A DNA stretch of 64,000 bases, taken from NCBI GenBank assembly GCA_004369045.1, contig ML213508.1:199928-263927 (forward strand). The letters run 5' to 3'. Of this stretch, positions 41,713 to 52,268 are shown piece by piece. The notes below the pieces were generated by a model. That model ran no database searches. It was not told where the DNA came from and was given only the letters and a program-made list of their open reading frames with translations. This DNA comes from Heliocybe sulcata (Eukaryota; Basidiomycota; Agaricomycetes; Gloeophyllales; Gloeophyllaceae). Both the position numbers and the translations under genes were made by a program. Each line of letters starts with the position of its first letter. Within the stretch, counting starts at the first letter, position 1.

Positions 41713-44700
41713 CTACTGCAAGAAAGCCACGAAAAGATAAGCAAAGAAAGCGAAGAAGACCATGCCGACCGCAATCACTTGGGCACCAAAGTCAGTCATG
41801 AAGTCGTTGACTTCGAAGAGTGGATTCATCGGAGGCCTAAGGGAAACCGAGATGCGATGCTTAGCCCCAGGGTCGGTGTTGTCGGTAACGATGAACAGGG
41901 TCTGTCGGGACTCGTCGTAGACATATCTATCCTTGGAGTCCAAATCCTCCACGACGAGGTCTCTTCCCTGTACCAAGGAGGAGGGAACGTAAATCTCGGT
42001 TTCCCGCGCAGCGAGAATCGGATGGCCTCCGAGGGGCGGGGATGAAATAGATGGCTTCCCTGTGGCAGGGGCGGACGGATTGGGGTTGGCCCATTCGAAC
42101 GTGAAAGCGCCGGTGTTGATCTCGTACTCGAACTTCAGAGGGATTCCAGCTGTCTTTGCAGGGTAGGGCCGTACAATGGACTGAAGGATCCTACCGCCGT
42201 TGTCAAGAGTCGGCGATGTCTGCTCATAGTCGAGCAAAGAGGCCGGAAGAGCTCTGCTTCGGCTAAACCAGGAGAAATTTTCGCCGTTCCAGTCGTCGCC
42301 GAGTTGATCTGTGTTCGAAGGATTATAGTTCCAGAGGCTATGAAGGACGCTTCGGAAAAAGCGGAGAACATGACTCGATAGTGGACTTACGTGAATCCAA
42401 TCATACACCGCTCAAGGGCGGTCATCATCGCGTCCATCATCTTGAGCTGCCAGGACCAATTCTCGGTCTCGAAAGCCTCTCCTTTGCTGTTTCACAGCAT
42501 AGATTCAGTAATCTGATACCCTGATCGCCTTATCCTGGAGTATAATGACTCACTCCAAATCCATAGGAATGCCACATTCCCCGATCAGAACCGGCTTCTC
42601 GCCCAGAGATTTATACCCAGCTTCAATTATATTCTTGATTTGTACGAAGAAATTATCGCAGGCGCCCTTCTGCCCCCAGTAGAATGCCTTCAAGGGAAAC
42701 ATGCCCTAGAATAAGCAAGATCGTGAAATTGAGAAGGCGAAGGTGCTAGTACTGATGCTCGACCATACCCTTGACAACCCTTGCACGTTAACTGTGAAAT
42801 TGCCGAACGATTTGGTGAACAAGGCATTCAGATCATACCTAGGAAGTGTTCAGGTTCATCCTTACGAAGAAAATGAGAACGTCCCACCAATGCGGCGCAT
42901 ATACCATGTTGTCAGGTTGACATCCTGCAGTCCAGTTCGAGGGACAGAACTTCATGAAAGGAGTCAGACACCAGTACAGAAATAACATCCAAAATACCAT
43001 ACCTCGTTCGGAATAGGCTCGACAAACACGAGCTTGTCATTCCCCGTAAATCTCCGCACCCGCTCAGCCCACCTTTGAATAAACGGATAATAGAAATCCT
43101 GATACCAGTCAATCTATCAGCCCGTATTAGCAAGCCGTCATCACATTTGAGGAGATGCAAAAGTTGCCTTCTCGTTGGTCATCGGATGCTTCACGAAATA
43201 ATTCTCTCTCAAGACCACTCCTTCGTTCTTGTTTCTATCCCAGCCCCACACGCCATGCATTTCCCAAAGACACTTGCCTTCGGTGGGACCGTCCTCGCGC
43301 CATGCTTTCTTACCGTCTGGATTGAGCACGCCCTGACCTGTGAGGCGAGTGGGTATAGGCCATGAGCGCGTCCAGTGACCCACCGAGGTTGGGTGGCCGG
43401 CACCGAGCATGAAGGACTGGAAAGCAGTAGCTGCCCAACAGTTGGTAACTGACTGACGAAAAAAGCGAGGCAGACATACGGACGTAGGACAAATGAAGAT
43501 CGGTGTTGTAATCGAATTGATGCAGAGATGGAAGCTGCACATATCCTCTATGTGGTTCGTTCATTATCTACATAGAATGCATTAGAACAGATCGGCATAT
43601 TCAAGGTGCGAATTAGGACCTCGAAGCCCAGTACGCCTGGTAGGTCACCAACTGTCCTGGCCACGACTTCCCACATATTCAGGAATGCATTCTGTAGAAA
43701 CTGCTGGACCGAGGCTTCAGACCCGTCGCCACATTTGATCTTGGCCTTCGGCGCAAATGTATCGCCCGCCCAGAAGCAAGTACTGTTCCTTGTCAGTCGA
43801 CTCCTGGCTGCATGAGCAAGACCCACTTACGCCATGGTGGACGCGGCCAGTTTCTGATACCCACAGGGCCATATACCCCGCTCTACCTCGACGTGGCCGC
43901 CTCCCTTTACTCCAACCAGCCATGCCGCTCCAGTTTCCTCCAAGGACATCAAGTCAAATCCTACCACTTCGAGAGTCCATCCGGGAGCGCCGGAACCGCC
44001 GGAGTAACGCGACCATACGTCCTGGTGCATGGCAACGAATGCAGTCATGCCATAATTAGGTAGCAAGGATAAGACTTTGCGTATATATTCTAGATAGTCC
44101 GTGTCATAGATTCCGCTGTGGCGCGTCAGAGCGGACAATGACTACTGGTTCGGCGAACTCACGGTCCGGCATGTTCAACAGCCTCCCACGTCACAAGGAA
44201 ACGAACTAAGCGGAAGGCTTAGCACTGCAGCAGCGATGGCTACATTTCACGTACTAAATGTAAGGCCCCATCTACGGAGTCTAGACAGGTGTTCGTGCGC
44301 TTCTTCTAGAGGAAACGGCCGACCGACAAAAGTTACTGATGAAGTGTGTGCTGGAAAGAGGTCATGATCATCATTGACTGGGCTTCAACCAAGTCAGAAT
44401 CGCAGGGCAGTAAGACCGGTTTTGTCACGCACGTTTTGCTACTTCCCGACAAGTTGACGCCCCTCAGATTACAGACTCTTCCGTACGCGTCTATGAAATG
44501 ACGGCCATGAGGGTTTAAGACGCCGCCTGTTCCTTCTGCAGACCAATCGTGTGCATAACTCGAGGATGATCCAGGGCGGTAAGTTGCTTCTGCGGACGGA
44601 TGCACTTGGGGCTGGACATACTGTTCTCAACAATGGAAAGGCCACGTAGACGACGCAAGTACCTTGTGTTCCCCTGCTTTTGCTGCTGACTTAGTTAAAG

Positions 44701-44761
44701 TCTCTGCTGCGTCGGGACCGATCAGAATGAACGACGCTTCGGAGGCAGTACGAGACAGCAT
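41713..44761 (-). CDS. GH5 glucosidase (steryl-glucosidase/EGCrP-like)
   Basis: Fourteen exons: 44663-44761, 44433-44620, 44255-44382, 44163-44205, 43831-44115, 43620-43788, 43480-43567, 43168-43430, 43003-43098, 42888-42949, 42769-42838, 42554-42705, 42391-42486, 41713-42337 (787 residues). Landmarks are GRVCNLRGVNLSGSSKTPVN, FVGRPFPLEEAHEHL, RFLVTWEAVEHAGPGIYDTD, AMHQDVWSRYSGGSGAPGWT, NSTCFWAGDTFAP, acid/base Glu in GFEIMNEPHRGY (about 308), and nucleophile Glu in LIGECGIP (about 540). Fungal homologues (EGCrP2/Sgl1, Egh1) hydrolyse ergosteryl-glucoside or glucosylceramide. A C-terminal beta domain follows. The end is strongly hydrophobic (VIAVGMVFFAFFAYLFVAFL), suggesting a membrane anchor. 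The intron at 43099-43167 fits frame only as GC-AG. Confidence 0.88.
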
Positions 44762-45299
44762 GGAGAGCTGCTGACAACAGAGAACTCAAGGACTAGCGAT
44801 ATTACAGCCGCAGCGCAGGAGGTTGTGCGCTGTTCAGATACAATTTCCAGTATGCGGAACAAGTTTTGATAATGAGGGGGAATAGTCCGCCAGATTCACG
44901 TTCGACTTGAGCGCGAGTGAAGTCAAGTTGAAGTCATGAAGTTGAACTGTGGCAAGGCAATTACCCAATTATTTATCATATGTTAGTACATCAGAAAAAT
45001 GTTAGCACAAAATGACTTGGCTTATTTTATCTTATTGTCTTAGCCGGTCTTAAATCTGTCTTAGAGACGTTTTAAGGCCTATTTTAAGCGTTTAAGCGCT
45101 CGACTTGCCTTATTTTTTCTGGGAAAATCGGAGTTAAAACCGAAAAAGACGTCGTTAAGGAGAAAAGTCGATTTAGCATTTTCCTGATGTACCGGGCAGT
45201 TAAGTGCGCTATCAATAATTATCGCGACTAATTTCCTAGTCTCCTGCTCTCGTGAACGGATGCATGGTCTTGACTTGTCGCATCGACACAGGGTCCTCG
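44762..45299. other. intergenic, AT-rich in part
   Basis: From about 44940 to 45200 the DNA is AT-rich with several GTCTTA/TTTTAAG repeats of unclear origin. No gene recognised. Confidence 0.4.
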
Positions 45300-45440
45300 C
45301 GGTGCACTGCAGTCTTTCATTTGTCTACGCAGTACTTCGGCAACCTTTTGGCGGGACTTTGGTTACGTCTTCCAAACCCGTTTCGTTCTCTTGTGTTCGA
45401 ATGCGAGACCAAAGTCACCGAACTCTTGACACCCAAGCTG

Positions 45441-45605
45441 GCCTGAATCGTAGGGATGACTGGCCTCCCAAGTAATCTTATGTATGCTAGCTGCTGCGGA
45501 CACCTCCTGAAGTCAGGGCGCTCTGGGGCGAATGCGACCCTGCGACCATATCTCCTACTGGGACCAGCAAGTCGTGTCGCACGGACTCTCTCGACCGCTG
45601 CGTTT
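45441..45605 (+). repeat. block with flipped orientation between the arms
   Basis: The block (GGATGACTGGC near 45456, GTATGCTAGCTGCTGC near 45482, GACCAGCAAGTCGTGT near 45562) recurs at 54985-55140 in the same chromosomal orientation. The sequences on both of its sides recur inverted. It is therefore reversed relative to its surroundings in one arm. Confidence 0.6.
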
Positions 45606-46349
45606 ACTGCATCCTGGGATAGACAAGTGAGCTGCGGGAGCCATGCTCAAGAGATTCTGTGCCTACATGTGCTCGTTTGGATCCCTTCATACCTATGTTA
45701 TTCTCGTTGACTGTCACCTGGCGTACGAAGCTTCATGATCAAACTGAACCTCGCCGCATTCTTGAGTCACTTCACGCTGTTGAGTTCCGGCGTCGAATGT
45801 AACTGATATATGCAGGCGCAACACTGGCGCGCATCTCATATCTACGAGCATGGTGGGAGTTAATTACGCTCCTGGTCCCTATATATTGATCTGATTTAGC
45901 CTGTCCATGGCAAGTTAGGGAAGGGCCTCGTTTATTAGCCTGTATTCTGGTGCTGCAATGTATGCCTGCAAGCGCAGTACTTCATAAGAACATTTACCTA
46001 TTTGCGCGCTACGGTCTGCTGCCACATTAACGCCGCATAGGCCCCATGTTTCTATATGCTCTTGAACATTTTCCGATTTGCTCGCCCTGGGTATGACCGC
46101 AATAAGTGCGCTTCCTTGCCTCTCGGGGTCAGACCTACCTGGTGTTCGTGAAGACTACGCTGCTGAGGGTTGAGGGTCGAGGTGCGTTTCATTGATCATT
46201 CATGCTTCCAAATATTCGCTCTTGAACGTTTGAACTACAGTTTCGAATTTATCTGCAATGCTTTAACGGAGCATGCTTAGCGGAACCTAAGGAAACATTG
46301 AGAACCGATACGCCGACGATGGACGGCGGGCCGGGCCGGCAAGCCGGTT

Positions 46350-46390
46350 CTATTCCGATATATTGATAGCTACTTTCTTTATATATGGCT
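46350..46390 (+). promoter_or_regulatory. conserved proximal promoter with TATA box (AEC copy 1)
   Basis: A block running from CTATTCCGATATA to CTTTATATATGG, about 75-110 bp before the ATG, is kept almost unchanged at 54371-54412 before copy 2. TTTATATATGG is the likely TATA element. Confidence 0.6.
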
Positions 46391-46462
46391 CACGCAGAAG
46401 CTCTTTCGCCCCGCCCACGACAATCCAACCCGTAGGTCAAGCGCCCGCTACGTGCATTCGCC

Positions 46463-48526
46463 ATGGCGTCAGCTGCGTTCTTGATTTACAGCGGGTGCAT
46501 GCCGCTCATCAAAATGTGCGACGTGGTCGTGTCTCATTGCGATAGCCTAACTAACCGTGTCGAATTTAGGTTCTTGACTATCTTCTTTGGTTACATTCTT
46601 GCTCGCAAGGACCTATTCCCACCCGCAGCTTCAAGAGGAGCTTCGCAGGTAACCATGAACATCTCCCTGCCAGCATTGATATTCGCCAACATTGTCCCTG
46701 CCTTTACTCCGGCCAACGCAGCAGCTATTGGACCGCTTCTGCTGCTCGCTTACACGTACCAGATAATTGGTTTCATATTTGGTTACATCATACGTGAATT
46801 CTTCTATGTGCCCCGCAATTTCTGGCAAGGGATTGTGATCATGTGCGGCATGAGTAACTGGGGGAATCTCCGTCAGTGCCTTTCAAAAGTACATTCGAAG
46901 CGTCAGATGTTGACCTTAGACTCTGACAGCTAACTCCATCGTAACTAGTGTCACGACTCAAGCGCCCTTCGACCCGGATACAGACCCTCAGTGTACGTAC
47001 CCGCCTGACCTGGCTTACCTAGCCTGAACTAACCAAAGTCCCCACGACAGTAGGAGTATCCTTCGTATCTATATTCATCGTCTCGTATCACATCACTTTT
47101 TGGGTATTCGGGTGAGCGTAACCCTACAACCCCTTCGGTTTTTGGCTGAAGACGGACTCTCCGACATAGTGGTGCTCGATCTCTTAGCTGGGACTACCTG
47201 CCTGGTGTTCCTCAGAAAGAAGAAGCTGAGCGTCGCGTCTCTTGGAAAGAGAAACCTATCGGCGGCTGGATAGCCCGCACTTTCCTCGGCTACAAGCCAC
47301 CATCCCCAGCCTCGAGTCCGGAAAAGGCCAGGGAGAAAGACTCCACTCCCCCACCGGACGCAGCCGCACTTGAGAACGAAATAGCAGTAGAGGCGCGAGA
47401 GGCACCTGTATTCGAAAAGCACCCCAACGCGGACCCCGATATCCAGCTCGTCAGGCAGACTTCTCGTCTGTCAGCCACTTCCTTCCGCTCTAGACGGCCC
47501 TCAACCGGACAACCCCAACTCCCGTACTTCCGCGCTCAACCACAACCCTCCTACGCCCCCTCCCTCCCACCACCCGCCCCAGCCCCATCAATAGCATCTT
47601 CTCATACCGCCGCACCTGCAACTACCCCCAACTCCCGTTCCGTCTTCCCACCGCTGCTCGTCAAGATCTTCAAACCCGTATCCGCCATTATCACACCCGT
47701 CACTGCAACACTCGCAGTCTCCTTACCCATCGCACTCATCAACCCGCTGAAAGCCCTCTTCGTGCCCGTCTCGGGCGGTCCGTCCTGGACAGGCCCCGAC
47801 GGACGCCCGCCCCTCGCCTTCGTCATCGACACAGGTACGTTCTTCACTCTTCCCAACCCCATCCAAAGCTCTTAGTCGCATCCCTGGCGCCCCTGCCTCT
47901 CCCTCCCCAGCAACATTCCTCGGTTCCATAGCCATCCCCCTCGCCCTCATCCTCCTCGGCGCCTCCTTCGCCCGTCTCCGCATCCCCCGCCCCCTCTCCC
48001 GCCTCCCCATCATGGCCATGCTCGCCGTCTCCCTCGCCAAACTCTTCATCCTCCCCGTCCTCGGCGTCCTCATCGTCCAAGCCATGGTCCACGGCGGCCT
48101 CATCCCTCAAACCGCGCGCGCAGAGAAGTTCGTCGCGATGCTGCTCAGCGGGACGCCGGCAGCGGTGAAGTGCGTATCTCTCCCTTTCCGATATTGATGT
48201 CTGGTATGAAGGCGTATGTTGAAATGTGTATAGTCAGCTCATTGTTGCCTCCCTGTACGCGCCGGACGGTGACGTTGACACACTTTCGGTACGCCTTCCA
48301 GTCCGTCTTTCCCCGTGTGGTCTAACTCTATTGTACAGGCGTTCCTGCTAGTGCAATGTACGTTGCGGTATCTCACGGTGGACTATCCTATCTAATCGAC
48401 ATTTCTATTGTAGATGTCCTGATGTTCATATCCTCCGCGTAAGTCATCCTATCCAGCACAGGAAGGACTCCAAATATTCACGGCCCTCCCAGGGCCTTAA
48501 CTGCCGTTGCGTTACTCCTTTCTTGA
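46463..48526 (+). CDS. auxin efflux carrier (AEC/PIN-like) transporter, copy 1
   Basis: Ten exons: 46463-46515, 46570-46871, 46930-46992, 47051-47111, 47170-47834, 47911-48169, 48234-48288, 48339-48357, 48414-48438, 48493-48526 (511 residues). The N-terminal membrane half includes FFGYILARKDLFPPAASRGA, VTMNISLPALIFANIVPAF, IIREFFYVPRNFWQG and IVIMCGMSNWGNLP. A long hydrophilic loop of about 220 residues rich in Pro, Ser and Glu follows. The C-terminal half includes GSIAIPLALILLGASFARL, LAVSLAKLFILPVLGVLI and FVAMLLSGTPAAVNQLIVAS, ending in a short hydrophobic helix. The family exports weak organic acids; in fungi the substrate and membrane are mostly unknown. Exon 8 has 19 nt. Copy 2 lies convergently at 52269-54316. 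Confidence 0.9.
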
Positions 48527-48791
48527 ATCCTCTCTGTTTCCATCTAGAGACGTATACGCATGCATCGCCAAACTACCCCGGCGGTAGGTAAAGTTCCAGA
48601 AGCCACGCGCGTCAGACTTCATTGTCGCATCTAGACAAGACCTTCCAGCAAGCATGCTAAGGGGTGTGGTACGTATCATAAAAGTAACTTATTGTATCAC
48701 TATCGAACGCGTAATCATGAGAGGTCGTTACGTATCATCACATACAATATAGACACCAGTCGACTGCGCCACACTCCTACTCTACCCGGAA

Positions 48792-50931
48792 TTACTTGCC
48801 CAAGCTCAACCGAATCACATTCTGCAAAGTATAGCCATCGTCCTAGGCGATTGCCACGTTTATCAGCCACCTTCAGCATGGAGACAGACGATGCCTACCT
48901 GGTCAAGCGACCACGTGAAACACCCAGCCATACCCTGCTGATTCGCATACGTCGCCTTATCCGCGATAGAGTACGTATCATCGTATGTGATGACAGTCTG
49001 CCGCGACACATCGAAGAGGAACTACACCAAGATACTCTCAGTCGCCTTACATTCCAGGAAAAGAAAGTCGTACTTACCGGCGTATCACTGCAATTATCCC
49101 ACCCTACGCACCAAACAAGCCTGAATCAGCCAAGCCAAGTCCCCGTACCAGCAGAGCCACTCACCCTCAGTATATCCATTGGCGCCCACATACGTCCCGT
49201 TACTCTGCTTCTGCAAAGCGCCCAGCGCCACAATCTGGTTAAACGCCACCTGTTGCCCATAATACGCACTCAAATCCCCCGACGCTTTCGCCATGACATC
49301 CCCCGTCCTCTTCCCCTTATACCTCGCATGCTCCCCGCCCATATAATTCACAACCTCTGGAGTCGCATCCTTCCCGTCGTCGCCCACGTCCTTACCAACT
49401 ACCTCATTGATATCAGGTAGCCTGCACGCCATGGCCCTCTGCACCTCAATGCTGGGGGCCATCACGGCCTTTCCGGGACGCTTGTACGAGCCCGTCAGAT
49501 AGGTGGCCGTGCTCTTGGAGACATACCCGTAGAGCGGCAGGCCGAGCATGAGCTTGCTCGCAGGGAAGCCGGCGTTGGTCCAAGCAGAGAAGGCAGCCTC
49601 GGCAGAGGCCTGGGGCTGCGACGAGGTCCCGCAGAGGTTGCCCAGGGGAGCGTTAGGACCTGGCGTCGAAGAGGCTCCATTGACGTCATAGTTCCTGAAG
49701 CCTATAAACCCAAAATGCCAACGGCGAGTTGCGAGCAGGAAACTCACATGATGTTCGCATAGGTCATGACCGAGGCGTAGGCGCTGACGTTCGTCAAAGG
49801 GCTTCCGTTCGACCCCAGCCAAGGCTGTTGAGTCACGGCGGCCGAAATGATCTTGGACGATCCCAGGGCCGAACGGAGCTGCTGGAAGAAACTCAGCAGG
49901 TGTGCCGCGTCCGAGGACGAATACGGGTTGCCAGCGCCGGATTCGTTGGGATATTCCTGTCCTCCGCAATTTAGCATGGACCACAAGAATCGCTATAGTA
50001 TCCTTACCCAATCAATATCAATTCCTATAGATGAGGTATATAAGAGCCATCTGGCACAGTGGAAGTCGTAACATACCAGCCAACCCGTAGGTATTCACGG
50101 CGCTCACAGCAGCATTGACAAACGTGGTTCTGTTCGAAGACGAACTCATCGCGTTATGGAACCAGTAGCTCCCGCCCCAGCCTCCAATAGACAAGACCAC
50201 TTGGGTACCATGGCCACTGTTGTTGGCTGCGGTGACCAGACGCTGTAGGAGGGACGTCGCGCCACTGTCCCAAGAGATAGTCGACGAGGAGTTGGGAGTC
50301 GCAAAAGCTACCAGAGCGCCATCAGACGGCGTCTATAAGAGCAGAAAGATCCTACCGAACAACAGTATGTCGAACTTGGAGAAATCCAAGTTCTCCGGTG
50401 GATTACTGTCTCCCACCCAGTCGGGGTAGTAAGCAGCAGCCACCTTGGTCGCCTTGGCATCAATCTCTCCCAGCATCGTCAACGCAGCTTTCCTGGACAA
50501 AGTCGATGGGAGCGCGTCTTCGAGGTCGAAGGCTCTTATAGTCCCAGCGCCCGCGGCTGACAGGAAGTGCAGCAACGCCGGTTCAGATCGGAAGGCGTCG
50601 TCCGCCAGCAGACTTCTTAGGTAGCTTGACAGGCCCGATTTGCGCTCGGCAATGAGGTCATCGTCGACCCAGGCAGACGGGATAAATGTCGTGACGAGCA
50701 GACGCTTCGGTGGCAGGCCGTACGAGTCGCCCAGTTGGCTCTGTAAAGCTGCGAACTGTCGCGATCTTTCAATCCAGGCCGATGCTCGTGTGCGTTTCTA
50801 CATACCTCTGAAAACCTTTTGGCAACCTGGTAACTGCGTTGACCGTCATTTACGTCGACGATATAAAGGACATGAGGGCGAGGCGCGGAAGCGGTGGTGT
50901 GGCGGGTGATATTCACAGTGAGGGGAGCCAT
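48792..50931 (-). CDS. PX domain fused to a GH18 chitinase
   Basis: Nine exons: 50806-50931, 50356-50755, 50077-50307, 50008-50024, 49748-49956, 49149-49694, 49078-49087, 48899-49021, 48792-48821 (563 residues). Residues 18-108 are a PX (phosphoinositide-binding) domain: HVLYIVDVNDGQRSYQVAKR, then FSEFAALQSQLG, LPPKRLL, and DDLIAERKSGLSSYLRSLL with LLHFLS. After a linker of about 35 residues the GH18 barrel begins at about 146 (VAAAYYPDWVGD, DFSKFDILLFAFAT). It continues with VVLSIGGWGGSYWF and the catalytic D-x-D-x-E in GIDIDWEYPNE (about 253-261). Then come YANIMNYDVNGA, LMLGLPLYGY, CCDTPFLFD and MAGCFTWSLDQ. One uninterrupted exon (50356-50755) spans the PX end and the chitinase start. There is no signal peptide. 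An intracellular, membrane-targeted chitin- or glycan-acting enzyme is inference. Confidence 0.88.
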
Positions 50932-52139
50932 GTGAAGGAGAGCAAGCTAATTGCCCTTTTATTGATCATAGAGCAGATACGAGGTTGCTCAGGCCTGCCG
51001 AGACGTCATCGCGGTAGCTATCACCTTGTTCTGCTGGATGTCCATGGAAACCCGCAAATAGCTTGCGCACAAAGTCAGCCGGTTGAACGCTGTGTGAGCA
51101 TTTGAGAGATATGATCATAAGGAAGTTTCCTAAGAACGAAACGCGGCTTCTTTCGCGTTGCGGAGCATCTTGAGATACGACACGTGGGAGCAGAGTCTGA
51201 TGGCGCGTCTGGAGGAGAACAATCATCGATGGAATGCCACAGCTCCTGCGGCGAACCGAAAGGCTGGTCTCAAGGTATCGATAGAATCTAAAAGCGAGCA
51301 CGAGCGATATGCCGCCGGCATCACGTTCAGTGATGAACAGGAGGTGTTCGCCATCTTCGCAGAGCGCTTCTGAAGAAAGGAGCTTGACAGAACACTGAGT
51401 AGAAAGTGCTCAATGTGGTTTGGTGCTCCCTGCAATATGGGCCTACCATCGGCTCGAACAACTGTGGTCAGCTATGGAGGACATTCTAAGGCAGGGGAGA
51501 CGGTCGTGGCTGCCGGGCAGACTGGCTCCGTGACTTGCCTCGTATGATCTCGGCCTCATTCTGGACGAGAATGCCTCTTACGGAACATGCAGACAACGTA
51601 GTTGGAGCGTCTGTAGCTGGACGTAGCGTCGAGGCGACAGTAGTAACTGAGAACGCTTGGACGAAAGAGATACCCAGGAAATTTATGCAATTCCCTTGCT
51701 TGGAAGTAGCCATGAGACCCCGGACTCTGCAGCTTACAGTCGAGGGTGTTCTCTGAATGAGTTTTAAAAAAAGGTACTCAAAACATATAACTCACCAAAT
51801 TAGATGACATATTTATCTTGTAGCAGAGTTGTTGCCAGGCCCAAGCGTACGAGAGGCTAGCAGGAGAAATTGGGAGCAGTTGCAGAGGCAACAATCAGAG
51901 GACGCTTGCGACCGAGGAAAAGGAACTCAGGCCTCAAGACCTCATGGCCAGCTGTGCAGCTATTCAAAATCCGTCTTCGGGATCGACTCCCTTTCCCCAA
52001 AGGAGAATTCTCCCAGCAGTGATTTTCTTTCCTGAATTTTCCCTCACTTTCGCAGGATGCTGCTCACCGGAAGCGACACCTATATGGCTCACACCACAGA
52101 TGTTCGATAGTAGAGCAATCACTTGCTTTTATGACACAT
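50932..52139. other. about 1.2 kb spacer without recognised genes
   Basis: Right part of the spacer of the inverted duplication, upstream of the PX-GH18 gene. Short frames only; an A-rich run near 51765. Confidence 0.4.
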
Positions 52140-52268
52140 AGTATGACCCTTAGCATGCTTGCTGGAAGGCCGTATTATGGTGCAGTCACGGCATCTGACG
52201 CGCCTGGCTTCTGGCATTTTATCTGCCGAGACCGGGGTCGTTAGGTGACGCATAGAACAGGAGAGGAT

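Larger units (their letters stand above)
45300..48665 (+). repeat. left arm of a large inverted duplication
   Basis: This segment reappears in reverse at about 52140-55255. It includes distal upstream blocks (45310-45440, 45600-45625), the proximal promoter, the whole AEC transporter gene, and about 140 bp of 3' flank (CTTCCAGCAAGCATGCTAAG at 48642-48661 recurs inverted near 52155). Boundaries were judged by eye and are approximate. Exons are far more similar than introns and flanks, so the event is not recent. Confidence 0.75.

Noticed and set aside
45441-45605. Solo LTR or RNA gene for the flipped block
   Set aside because: No TG...CA ends, no target-site duplication and no tRNA-like fold were visible.
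46516-46569. Reading AEC exon 1 straight into exon 2 (open frame through the first intron)
   Set aside because: The open run contains a good donor, a CTAAC branch site and a TTTAG acceptor in both copies. Removing it restores the conserved helix.
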